Under the pieces are notes generated by a model that was not told the origin of the DNA, did not search any database, and worked only from the letters and a program-made list of their open reading frames with translations. A stretch of DNA of 64,000 nucleotides from Patiria miniata (Eukaryota > Echinodermata > Asteroidea > Valvatida > Asterinidae). Of this stretch, positions 54,349 to 64,000 are shown in pieces. The stretch spans positions 23,983,334 to 24,047,333 of the forward strand of contig NW_024037074.1 in assembly GCF_015706575.1 (NCBI RefSeq). The letters are read 5' to 3'. Position 1 is the first letter of the stretch, and each line of letters starts with the position of its first letter. The position numbers were made by a program, and so were the translations under genes.

Positions 54349-57300
54349 TAGTAATCCCTTACATTCTTGATTTTTCAGAAAAGGCTAAATTTTTCCCAAT
54401 TTTGAAAAAAATGCAAGGATTTTTTTTAGAAAAAGTCAAATTTTGCCCAATTTTGATAAAAATGCAAGGCTAACCCCTTACATTCTATGATTTTTCAGAA
54501 AAAGTCAAATCTTGCCCTATTTTCATAACAAATGCAAGGCTAACCCCTTACATTTGTGATTTTCCATAAAAAGCAAAATTTTGCCAAATTTTGATAAAAT
54601 GCAAGGCTAACCCCTTACATTCTTGATGTTTCAAAAAAAGTCAAATTTTTCCCAATTTAGATAAAAATGCAAGGCTAACCCCTTACATTTGTGATTTTCC
54701 ATAAAAAGCCAAATTTTGATAAAAATGCAAGGCTAACCCCTTACATCCTATGATTTTTCAGAAAAAGTCAAATCTTGCCCTATTTTCATAACAAATGCAA
54801 GGCTAACCCCTTACATTCTTGATGTTTCAAAAAAAGTCAAATTTTTCCCAATTTAGATAAAAATGCAAGGCTAACCCCTTACATTCTTGATTTTTCAGAA
54901 AAAAAGTCAAATTTTGGCCAATTTTCATACAAATGCAAGGCTAACGCCTTACATTTGTGATTTTCCATAAAAAGCAAAATTTTGATAAAAATGCAAGGCT
55001 AACCCCTTACATTCTATGATTTTTCAGAAAAAGAGATATTTTGCCCAATTTTCATAAAAATGCAAGGCCAACCCCTTACATTTTTGGATTTTTTTAGAAA
55101 AAGTCAAATTTTGCCCAATTTTGATAAAAATGCAAGGCTAACCCCTTACATTCTATGATTTTTCAGAAAAAGTCAAATCTTGCCCTATTTTCATAACAAA
55201 TGCAAGGCTAACCCCTTACATTTGTGATTTTCCATAAAAAGCAAAATTTTGCAAAATTTTGATAAAATGCAAGGCTAACCCCTTACATTCTTGATGTTTC
55301 AAAAAAAGTCAAATTTTTCCCAATTTAGATAAAAATGCAAGGCTAACCCCTTACATTTGTGATTTTCCATAAAAAGCCAAATTTTGATAAAAATGCAAGG
55401 CTAACCCCTTACATTCTATGATTTTTCAGAAAAAGTCAAATCTTGCCCTATTTTCATAACAAATGCAAGGCTAACCCCTTACATTCTTGATGTTTCAAAA
55501 AAAGTCAAATTTTTCCCAATTTAGATAAAAATGCAAGGCTAACCCCTTACATTCTTGATTTTTCAGAAAAAAAGTCAAATTTTGGCCAATTTTCATACAA
55601 ATGCAAGGCTAACCCCTGACATTTTGAAATTTCCAGAAAAAGTCAAATTTTGTCAATTTGGATAAAAATGCAAGGCTAACCCCTTTCATTTGTGATTTTC
55701 CATAAAAAGCAAAATTTTGCCAAATTTTAATAAAATGCAAGGCTAACCCCTTACATTCTTGATGTTTCCAAAAAAGTCAAATTTTTCCCAATTTAGATAA
55801 AAATGCAAGGCTAACCCCTTACATTTGTGATTTTCCATAAAAAGCCAAATTTTGATAAAAATGCAAGGCTAACCCCTTACATCCTATGATTTTTCAGAAA
55901 AAGTCAAATCTTGCCCTATTTTCATAACAAATGCAAGGCTAACCCCTTACATTCTTGATGTTTCAAAAAAAGTCAAATTTTTCCCAATTTAGATAAAAAT
56001 GCAAGGCTAACCCCTTACATTCTTGATTTTTCAGAAAAAAGGTCAAATTTTGGCCAATTTTCATACAAATGCAAGGCTAACGCCTTACATTTGTGATTTT
56101 CCATAAAAAGCAAAATTTTGATAAAAATGCAAGGCTAACCCCTTACATTCTATGATTTTTCAGAAAAAGAGATATTTTGCCCAATTTTCATAAAAATGCA
56201 AGGCTAACCCCTTACATTTTTGGATTTTTTTAGAAAAAGTCAAATTTTGCCCAATTTTGATAAAAATGCAAGGCTTACCCCTTACATTCTATGATTTTTC
56301 AGAAAAAGTCAAATCTTGCCCTATTTTCATAACAAATGCAAGGCTAACCCCTTACATTTGTGATTTTCCATAAAAAGCAAAATTTTGCCAAATTTTGATA
56401 AAATGCAAGGCTAACCCCTTACATTCTTGATGTTTCAAAAAAAGTCAAATTTTTCCCAATTTAGATAAAAATGCAAGGCTAACCCCTTACATTTGTGATT
56501 TTCCATAAAAAGCCAAATTTTGATAAAAATGCAAGGCTAACCCCTTACATTCTATGATTTTTCAGAAAAAGTCAAATCTTGCCCTATTTTCATAACAAAT
56601 GCAAGGCTAACCCCTTACATTCTTGATGTTTCAAAAAAAGTCAAATTTTTCCCAATTTAGATAAAAATGCAAGGCTAACCCCTTACATTCTTGATTTTTC
56701 AGAAAAAAAGTCAAATTTTGGCCAATTTTCATACAAATGCAAGGCTAACCCCTGACATTTTGAAATTTCCAGAAAAAGTCAAATTTTGTCAATTTGGATA
56801 AAAATGCAAGGCTAACCCCTTTCATTTGTGATTTTCCATAAAAAGCAAAATTTTGCCAAATTTTAATAAAATGCAAGGCTAACCCCTTACATTCTTGATG
56901 TTTCCAAAAAAGTCAAATTTTTCCCAATTTAGATTAAAATGCAAGGCTAACCCCTTACATTTGTGATTTACCATAATAGCAAAATTTTGATAAAAATGCA
57001 AGGCTGACCCCTTACATTTTTGATTTTTCAGAAAAAGGTCCAATTTTTCCCAATTTGATAAAAATGCAAGGCTAACCCCTTACATTTGTGATTTTCCATA
57101 TCAAGCGAAATTTTGATAAAAATGCAAGGCTAACCCCTAACATTCTTGATGTTTCTGAAAAAGAGATATTTTGCCCAATTTTCATAAAAATGCAAGGCTA
57201 ACCCCTTACATTTTTGGATATTTGAGAAAAAGAGATATTTTGCCAAATTTTGATAAAAATGCAAGGCTAACTCCTTACATTTGTGATTTTCCCTAAAAAG

Positions 57301-58735
57301 CAAAATTTTACCAAATTTTGATCAAAATGCAAGGCTAACGCCTGACATTTTTAAATTTCCAGAGAAAGTCAAATATTGTCCAATTTTGATAAAAATGCAA
57401 GGCTAACCCCTTACATTTGTGATTTTCCATAAAAAGCCAAATTATGTCAAATTTTGATAAACTGCAAGGCTAACCCCTTACATTCTTGATGTTTCCAAAA
57501 AAGTCAAATTGTTCCCAATATAGATAAAAATGCAAGGCTAACCTCTTACATTCTTGATTTTTCAGAAAAAGTCAAATTTTGGCCAATTTTCATACAAATG
57601 CAGGGCTAACCCCTGACATTTTGAAATTTCCAGAAAAAAAAACAAATTTTGTCAATTTGGATAAAAATGCAAGGCTAACCCCTTACATTTGTGATTTTCC
57701 ATAAAAAGCCAAATTTTGCCCAATTTTGATAAAAATGCAAGGCTAACCCCTGACATTTTGAAATTTCCCGAAAAAGTCAAATTTTGTCAATTTTGATCAA
57801 AATGCAAGGCTAACCCCTTACATTTGTGATTTTCCATAAAAAGCCAAATTTTGATAAAAATGCAAGGCTAACCCCTTACATTTTTGATTTTTCAGAAAAA
57901 GAGATATTTTGCCCAATTTTCATAAAAATGCAAGGCTAACCCCTTACATTTTGATTTTTCAGAAAAAGTCAAATTTTTCCCAATTTTGATAAAAATGCAA
58001 GGCTAACCCCTTACATTTGTGATTTGTTGTAGAAAAAGTCAAATTTTGCCCAATTTTCATAAAAATGCAAGGCTAACCCCTTACATTGTTTGATTTTTCA
58101 GAAAAAGAGTTATTTTCCAAATTTTGATAAAAATGCAAGGCTAACCCCTGACATTTTGAAATTTTCAGAAAAGTCAAATTTTGCACAATTTTGATACAAA
58201 TGTAAGGCTAACCCCTTACATTCTTAATTTTCAGAAAAAGAGATATTTTGCCCAATTTTCATAAAAATCCAAGGCTAACCCCTTACATTTTGTGATTTTT
58301 TAGAAAAAGTCAAATCTTGCCTAATTTTGATAAAAATGCAAGGCTAACCCCCTTACATTTTTGGAGTTTCCATAAAAAGCAAAATTTTGCCAAATTTTGC
58401 AAGGCTAACCCCTTACTTTCTTGAAGTTTCCAAAAAAAGTCAAATTTTTCCCAATTTTGAGAAAAATGCAAGGCTAAACCATTACATTTTTGTTTCAGAA
58501 AAAGTAAAATTTTGCCCAATTTTGATAAAAATGTAAGGCTTACCCCTTACATTTTTAATTTTTTTTCAGAAAAAGTCAAATATTGTCAAATTTTGATAAA
58601 AATGCAAGGCTTACCCCTTACATTCTTGATTTTTTTTTAAAAAGCCAAATTTTGCCCATTTTTGATAAAAATGCAAGGCTAACCCCTTACATTTTTTGAT
58701 TTTTCAGAAAAAGTCAAATCTTGCCCAATTTTGAT
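54349..58735. repeat. 4.4-kb minisatellite with higher-order structure
   Basis: About 68 head-to-tail monomers of roughly 60-70 bases. The core ATGCAAGGCTAACCCCTTAC is nearly invariant and is followed by variable AT-rich spacers (GATTTTTCAGAAAAAGTCAA, GATTTTCCATAAAAAGC and others). Monomer types recur in a fixed order with a 1136-base period: the CATTTGTGATTTTCC type lies at 54551, 55219, 55687, 56355 and 56823, with alternating 668 and 468 spacing. After about 56930 the order is lost. It lies 1.8 kb downstream of the separase stop. Confidence 0.97.
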
Positions 58736-60546
58736 AAGCACATTGAATTTCACAGTAATATCTTGACATTGCATCGATCTTTTCTTCAGTAAGTTCGTTG
58801 GTCATCACTCGGCTTTAAAACAAATAATGCACTCCTAAATCTCTATCATTACATCTTCTTAAAACAATACAAACACAAAACAAAAAGTTTTTACAACATT
58901 GCTTTTTTTTTTTTATTGAATTATGGTAATACACAAGGCAGGGGGCTACAATGCTTCTACACTTGCTAACAAATCACATGACTATAAAGTACCATAAAAA
59001 AATAATTACACTGACGCCACAATTCAGCTATTTGTGGATAGTTCCAATGTATTATTGCCCTACACAGTTTTGGCTGTTCTTTTAAAAAATATTTCAAAAT
59101 GTCAACTACAACATTAGGTAGTTTTTTATCACTTAAATTCTTTCCCCTTTTAAACTGAAAGCTCATTTGGAAGTTGGCAATGATATCAAGTTCTTGCCAC
59201 AAGTTTTACGTTTTTAGTAAAATAACATTTAAATGGCAGACAAGAATGGTTTGACCGATTAACCCATTTTGCCTTCACTGATGTATTTTATATAAGCACT
59301 GTATATAAGTTGGTGCTGCCCGGGGGCTTGTGGGGGGAAAAGTCACAAGCTAACTCAGGTAGGACTCGAACCCACAACCTCCTGCTTACTAGTGCAGGCA
59401 TCTTACACCACTCAAGCAAGCTTGACTAGCTCTCGAACAACATCACGTATACTGTGCTTATATAAAACTTTGTTAGTGAAAGGCAGTCCAAATATTAAAA
59501 CTTTTACGTTTCCTGATTCAAAATTCCATTGTAAACACTTGTTTTGTTCATTTTCTCTAAATACAACCACATAACCTATTTAGTCAGTTATATTTGACAA
59601 ATGACATCTTAGGGGGACACTTTTTAGTAAATTATTTTCACATTAGGGAGACACTTGGCATTAGGGGCCATTCGAGTGTCTCCCTAAAGTTTTAAGTACC
59701 AATTCTAGAACAAATTTTATTGTCGCAAGTTGCTGAAAATGATTTGTTAGTTCAAAAATAGTAAAATTATAAAGTTTAAGGAGGGGGCATATTTACAAAT
59801 GGGATATGGGAAGGTTTTGGTTTGTGCACAAGTCTATGGAAATGTCTCCCTGTCGCACCAATTTTTCAGTAATTATTAAAATGTACAATAATAACCGGTA
59901 CTTATAAACAAAACTTCAAGGTCGATAGCTAATCTGAACCCCCTCCCTCAAAAACATTTACTTGTAATTAACTTCTTCTTTTTTAGCTGAAATAGTCGTT
60001 TTCTAGTAACTTCACAAAAAAATACTCAAAATTTGTACAAGTTTTTATTTTAGAAAATCCTGATCCCTGTTTTTTTTTTTTTTTTTTTAACTATATGGTT
60101 ATCTTTTGTTCCTGAAACAAGATTATATTAACATTATTTGTATTAATATTCAAATTAGTTGATTAGTACGGCAGAGTTTCAAATCAAGTTTAAACTTTAC
60201 TTCATTCTAACAAACTTATCAAGGACTACCTACACTCAACTACACATCTATTGAATGTCTACACTTGTTTATACTACAAATCACGGAAAAAATCTAATTC
60301 GTACTTCGTTGATTTGTACAACAATCACACAAAAATAAATAAGCTGCTGGGAGCACCAATTCGGGAATGACCAAAAACCTTTACAAACACTCAAGCAAAC
60401 CTCATTTACATGGAAGCATTCATTTGTTCGGGGTGCAAGCCTACAGTCTATACAGAAACACAAACAATGATGGATCAGTGAGGTAACATCACGAAGCTGG
60501 ATCATTCTGTACAGTTGCGGTCCATTTTCCCGTCATTAATCATTAT
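58736..60546. other. No gene recognised
   Basis: AT-rich DNA after the satellite. It contains a tRNA-like repeat (59335-59435) and a short mirrored pair around 59640-59690 (GGGAGACAC / GTGTCTCCC). No coding signature. Confidence 0.5.
59335..59435 (-). repeat. tRNA-like SINE head (minus)
   Basis: The reverse complement: A box TTGAGTGGTGTAAG, B box GGTTCGAGTCC, sharing CACTAGTAAGCAGGAGGT with 22868-22960. A dispersed repeat. Confidence 0.7.
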
Positions 60547-60550
60547 TTAA

Positions 60551-61065
60551 AGGGAATGTACAACATTTGCTTTTGCTGCAATTTTCAGAAATAAATGGAT
60601 TTGGAGGATTAGTGTGTTATAGCAAATATTGTGAACATGACTTGTTTCACGATTTGGGCTTGTAGATGCTGGAAAAACCAAGAAAACCAATCATGTTCTT
60701 GTAGTCTGGTTCCCTGACCCCACTTAAGATGAAACAGCAATTTATAGACTTTTGGGTATTGTAAGGTAGGAGAATCAGTCTAGAAGGCTTGTACCCCTTC
60801 ACAGGTGTGTAATCAATTGCAAAGAAAACGCGGAATAACTAATTACCAAAAAATTGGGAGCACATTTTGAAAAAAGCAAGTTTTCTCCAACGCTGGTCGG
60901 CCGACCAGCGTTGGAAAAATCCTCTTTTTCTTGAAAATGACAGCACACAAGGATCCACGATTTTACAGAATGCTTTAGACTGTCATTCTCTAACAATCCT
61001 GTAAGGTATTTCGTGATAATTTGATCATTTCGTTTTGTGATGTTTGCAAATGTTGTATCTTCCCT
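60551..61065. mobile_element. TTAA-flanked MITE (family 2), complete
   Basis: Ends AGGGAATGTACAACATTTGC and GCAAATGTTGTATCTTCCCT are inverted repeats, with TTAA on each side (60547-60550, 61066-61069). The centre holds a perfect 28-base palindrome (60887-60914). A related copy begins at 47122. Confidence 0.88.
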
Positions 61066-61069
61066 TTAA

Positions 61070-61395
61070 AGGTGGAGTTGACCATTTGCAGCTATCCAAA
61101 AAAGTAACCGACCAAATTATTGTTGAAAAGCTTACTCGGTTTAAAGATAAGTAATGACACTAAACTCCCTGTGAAATTATTCCTTCTGGCATGCTGTCAT
61201 TTTGAGGAAAACACTAAAAGAAGGCCGGTTCCACAGATGTGTCAAGCGACACATTTTTGGAAATTTTCATTAGAAGTTGGTTTATAATTGGGCGAATCCG
61301 TGAATGGGTGCACGCAAGCGGTTGCTAATATTCGTCGGTACAGCGAGTGATATCGTTTAGCTGCAATCAGCGGAGGGAGAACGTGTCCCCCAAAA
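61070..61395. mobile_element. TTAA MITE (family 1), partial, abutting family 2
   Basis: Begins directly at the TTAA that ends the previous element (AGGTGGAGTTGACCATTTGC). It matches the 18.1-kb copy through GTGAATGGGTGC and GCTGCAATC, then is lost near 61395. Confidence 0.75.
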
Positions 61396-64000
61396 GTGGA
61401 CCCCAAATTTAGGGAATGACCCAACTAGAGGCTGTAAACACTGACAACAGCTGTTTACTGTTTACAAAACATTGTTTACGAAAACATTCAAATACACAGC
61501 TGCGAAAGTCTAGAAGATTAGAGTGTTGTATATTATATCATTTGTATATATCGGAATTGTAATCCACACAAGTAGATGCACAAAAATATAATTTTACGAG
61601 CAAAAAACTAATTTTTTTCACAGTTCATTATTTTAAAATGCTGATTACAGCCGGCCAGCAAAATTACTACTCACTTAGTTCTGCCAAGGACCCATACAAA
61701 ACTGCTTTACAATGTTGGCAATACTAGGACAATATGTCAAATTTCAACAAAACAAAAAAAAATAAAAAATTACCAGAAAACAGCCAGCCCAGCAGTACAA
61801 TTTCTAACCATTTATATTGGCATTTTACAGTTCTGAGATTTTCAGAGAGACAAAAATTACCATTGCAACTAAAGCCAAAAAAACTTACGTTACTGATTGC
61901 AAATATAATTATTGCCTATACCAGCATAGCAAGGGGTCCACATATCAACTGCACACAATGACTTTCCTTACTACAAGGATAACACAGGTGAAGAAAACAC
62001 GACTAAATAGTATCATTTTAGTGACAAATACAAACTTTTCTTACAAGCAAACTCACATAATGCAAGACAGTGGAAATACAAAAATACAACTTTTAACAGT
62101 ATGGAGTTTACATCAGCATTTCTGTCCTCTCCTTCCCCCCCCCCCCCCAATTAAATATCCAAGGAATATTAAATTTGTTGTTGCGAAAACCCGGTTTTTA
62201 ACTATTTTTCTCCTTCAGTGCCTATGTAAATTGATACATACACGCAAATTATAATTCATCAAATCTAAATGTTGAAGTGAAAAATACTTTCAAGTATTCA
62301 AATTATTTTTTCTTATCTATGACATTTTGACAGCTGATTTTGCCTGTCAATTTTAAAACAAGACGGATGCCTTGTGGTTGACATGTATTTTACTTGTTAT
62401 AAGTAACACTTTAATAATAATTCTGTTTTAAGTTTTAACCTCCTTTTATCAATGATAATTGTCCAATGATACCAATTTTTCATTTTTTTGTCAAGGCCAA
62501 CTTGTAAATCAAAGGAGTTCATGTTAAAATCAAGTTAAATTGACTACGTGCTAATTACTACCCAAACTGGACTACGAGAACTTAAATGCAAAATTATAAA
62601 ATACTTATCTTACATGACAGTCAGGAAGCACACCAATTTACATGTATTCACAAAAATCGCGATTAAAATATCAAATTTAATAAAAAAAAAAAAAAATTAG
62701 TTTAATAGACTTACGTGGTAATCACGCCCAATTCTAAGAGTAGCACTTTTTGCATGACACTTATGTAATGCGCAAAAGCAACACGTATCACAAGACGACA
62801 GTACAAAAAAAACCCACTGTTGTCACACCAAAACTATTCACCAAATCTTTGACTCCAATCATCCACCAATGAAGCGATGCACTCCGTGTCAAATGATTAC
62901 AAGCCGACCAATCAGCCAACCTATTAGCCTTGAGTAATATAAACCTGGGGTGAACGACAGAAACGACGCAAACAACGGAAACATTGCCTATTTCCCGTTG
63001 GCTATGCACAAAAATACCGCAAACGCTGGTTTGAGTGGAACACATCCCAGTATTTAGAGAAAAGATATTGAAATGACTGCACATATTGTTTGCTGCTAGT
63101 TAGTCATTAACCCATTAGCACACTGTATTACATTGTATTACATTGTATTACATTATGTCTATGCACTGCAAAATCCATAAAACCATAATAGAGTGCTGGG
63201 GTAGTTTTATGCGCTCTGAAAAATTATGGCTCTGAAGGATTTTTAAGGAAGTAAAGTCCGAGAACCATTTTCATTTGACAACTTATGCATGCGCACAACG
63301 GACAACTTCCGTCAAAATAGCAACGACGAAAGAAGAACCCTTTAATACGAAGAGAACTAGATTTGACAGTGCTGCTAAGTACACAACTATGCTGAGAGCA
63401 CAGTAAAGTGCCTGCCCAACGACAAACAGTTTGCAGCAAAAAATGTCATGCAATGTGCCTTGCAAGAAGCATCTATCTGTGGTTTTAATTTAAGACCCAA
63501 CTCCACTGAACACAGCCACTTGTTACAGCCACTGCAACTTTGATGTACTTCAACTCTCAGAAATTTACCAGGCAGTACCATTCCAGATTTACTTAATTTA
63601 TTATTATTTTTTTGTTGTCCTAGTATCTTTTTATTAATATAAATACATTTTTTTTCTGACAAACCACAGAACTTATGCACACTTTTAAACTCTAGTAGCA
63701 TATCTAAAGAATATCCTTCACTTATACGAGCTGGATATTCTACAGTTGTAACAGTTTTGGCGGACCGTGGACAATTATTTACAAAAAAAACAACTTCTCT
63801 GGACACCACAGAGAATCCTTGAAATCCTGTCGAGTTCTCTGCAGAACGTTTCCAACAAAATTTTGGTTTTCTCTGGTCTGCAGATATTATGGGATTTCAT
63901 GTAAATTCTTCAGACTAAGGCGATCCGTTTCAATGCACGCCTTTCCAAAAATTCTGCACTGACTACATTACGCAGAGTTGCTCAAATTGAAAGCTAAAAA
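61396..64000. other. No gene confirmed
   Basis: AT-rich. A minus-strand frame at 63387 to about 63890 stays open for about 165 codons after a possible acceptor (TATCTGCAG). It begins QRKPKFCWKRSAENSTGFQG, but I recognise no family and the second half is AT-biased. It could be the last exon or 3' UTR of a gene off the right edge. Confidence 0.35.
63108..63225. repeat. Dispersed repeat, relative of 650-800
   Basis: Same opening word and same order of shared words as 650-800, including TAGAGTGCTGGGGTAGTTT. Confidence 0.7.

Noticed and set aside
54349-58735. CTAACCC words suggesting a telomeric repeat
   Set aside because: The word occurs once per 60-70-base monomer in CTAACCCCTTAC, never in tandem as TTAGGG; this is a satellite, not an interstitial telomere.
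59335-59435. Possible functional tRNA gene (minus strand)
   Set aside because: A and B boxes are present, but the near-identical copy at 22868-22960 and the lack of a proper acceptor stem mark it as a SINE head.
61817-62254. 145-codon plus-strand frame
   Set aside because: Lys/Thr/Tyr-rich AT composition, with a poly-C run inside and no domain.
63387-63890. Minus-strand frame of about 165 codons near the right edge
   Set aside because: The first half looks faintly protein-like after a possible acceptor, but there is no family match and the second half is AT-driven. Kept only as a note under the region entry.

Overview
This is animal nuclear DNA. Short GT-AG exons sit in long AT-rich introns, and the non-coding DNA is full of tRNA-headed SINEs, fold-back MITEs and tandem repeats. 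Gene content (separase, CFAP410, N-anchored SDR oxidoreductases), many TACATG palindromes and the repeat style suggest a marine deuterostome, most likely an echinoderm such as a sea star. The species call is inference; no search was run.

The window is dominated by one complete plus-strand gene, separase (ESPL1), the cysteine protease that cuts cohesin at anaphase. I could join 22 coding exons (11281-52534), all with GT-AG introns and matching phases, into a 2415-residue protein. It has an N-terminal helical superhelix, a long charged linker with possible self-cleavage sites and AT-hook-like motifs, and a C-terminal C50 protease domain with the His/Cys dyad (about H2296 and C2322).

Head-to-head with separase, on the minus strand at 9245-9375, is a first coding exon that looks like CFAP410 (C21orf2), a leucine-rich-repeat cilium protein. 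Its other exons were not found and probably lie beyond position 1. The region between the two genes is likely a shared divergent promoter area.

Separase intron 18 (14.8 kb) holds two intact four-exon genes on the opposite strand. They are tandem copies of a membrane-anchored short-chain dehydrogenase (SDR9C / retinol dehydrogenase / 17-beta-HSD6-like), at 36085-38861 and 42244-44634. The duplicated unit seems to include a non-coding 5' exon and promoter for each copy. The copies have since gained different SINE and MITE insertions.

Downstream of separase are a likely 3' UTR, a 433-bp MITE with a perfect 8-bp target duplication (53369-53801), and a 4.4-kb minisatellite of about 60-70-bp monomers with a 1136-bp higher-order period (54349-58735). 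The last 5 kb are repeat-rich with no convincing gene. Positions 1-9240 likewise show only repeats and unassigned AT-rich DNA.
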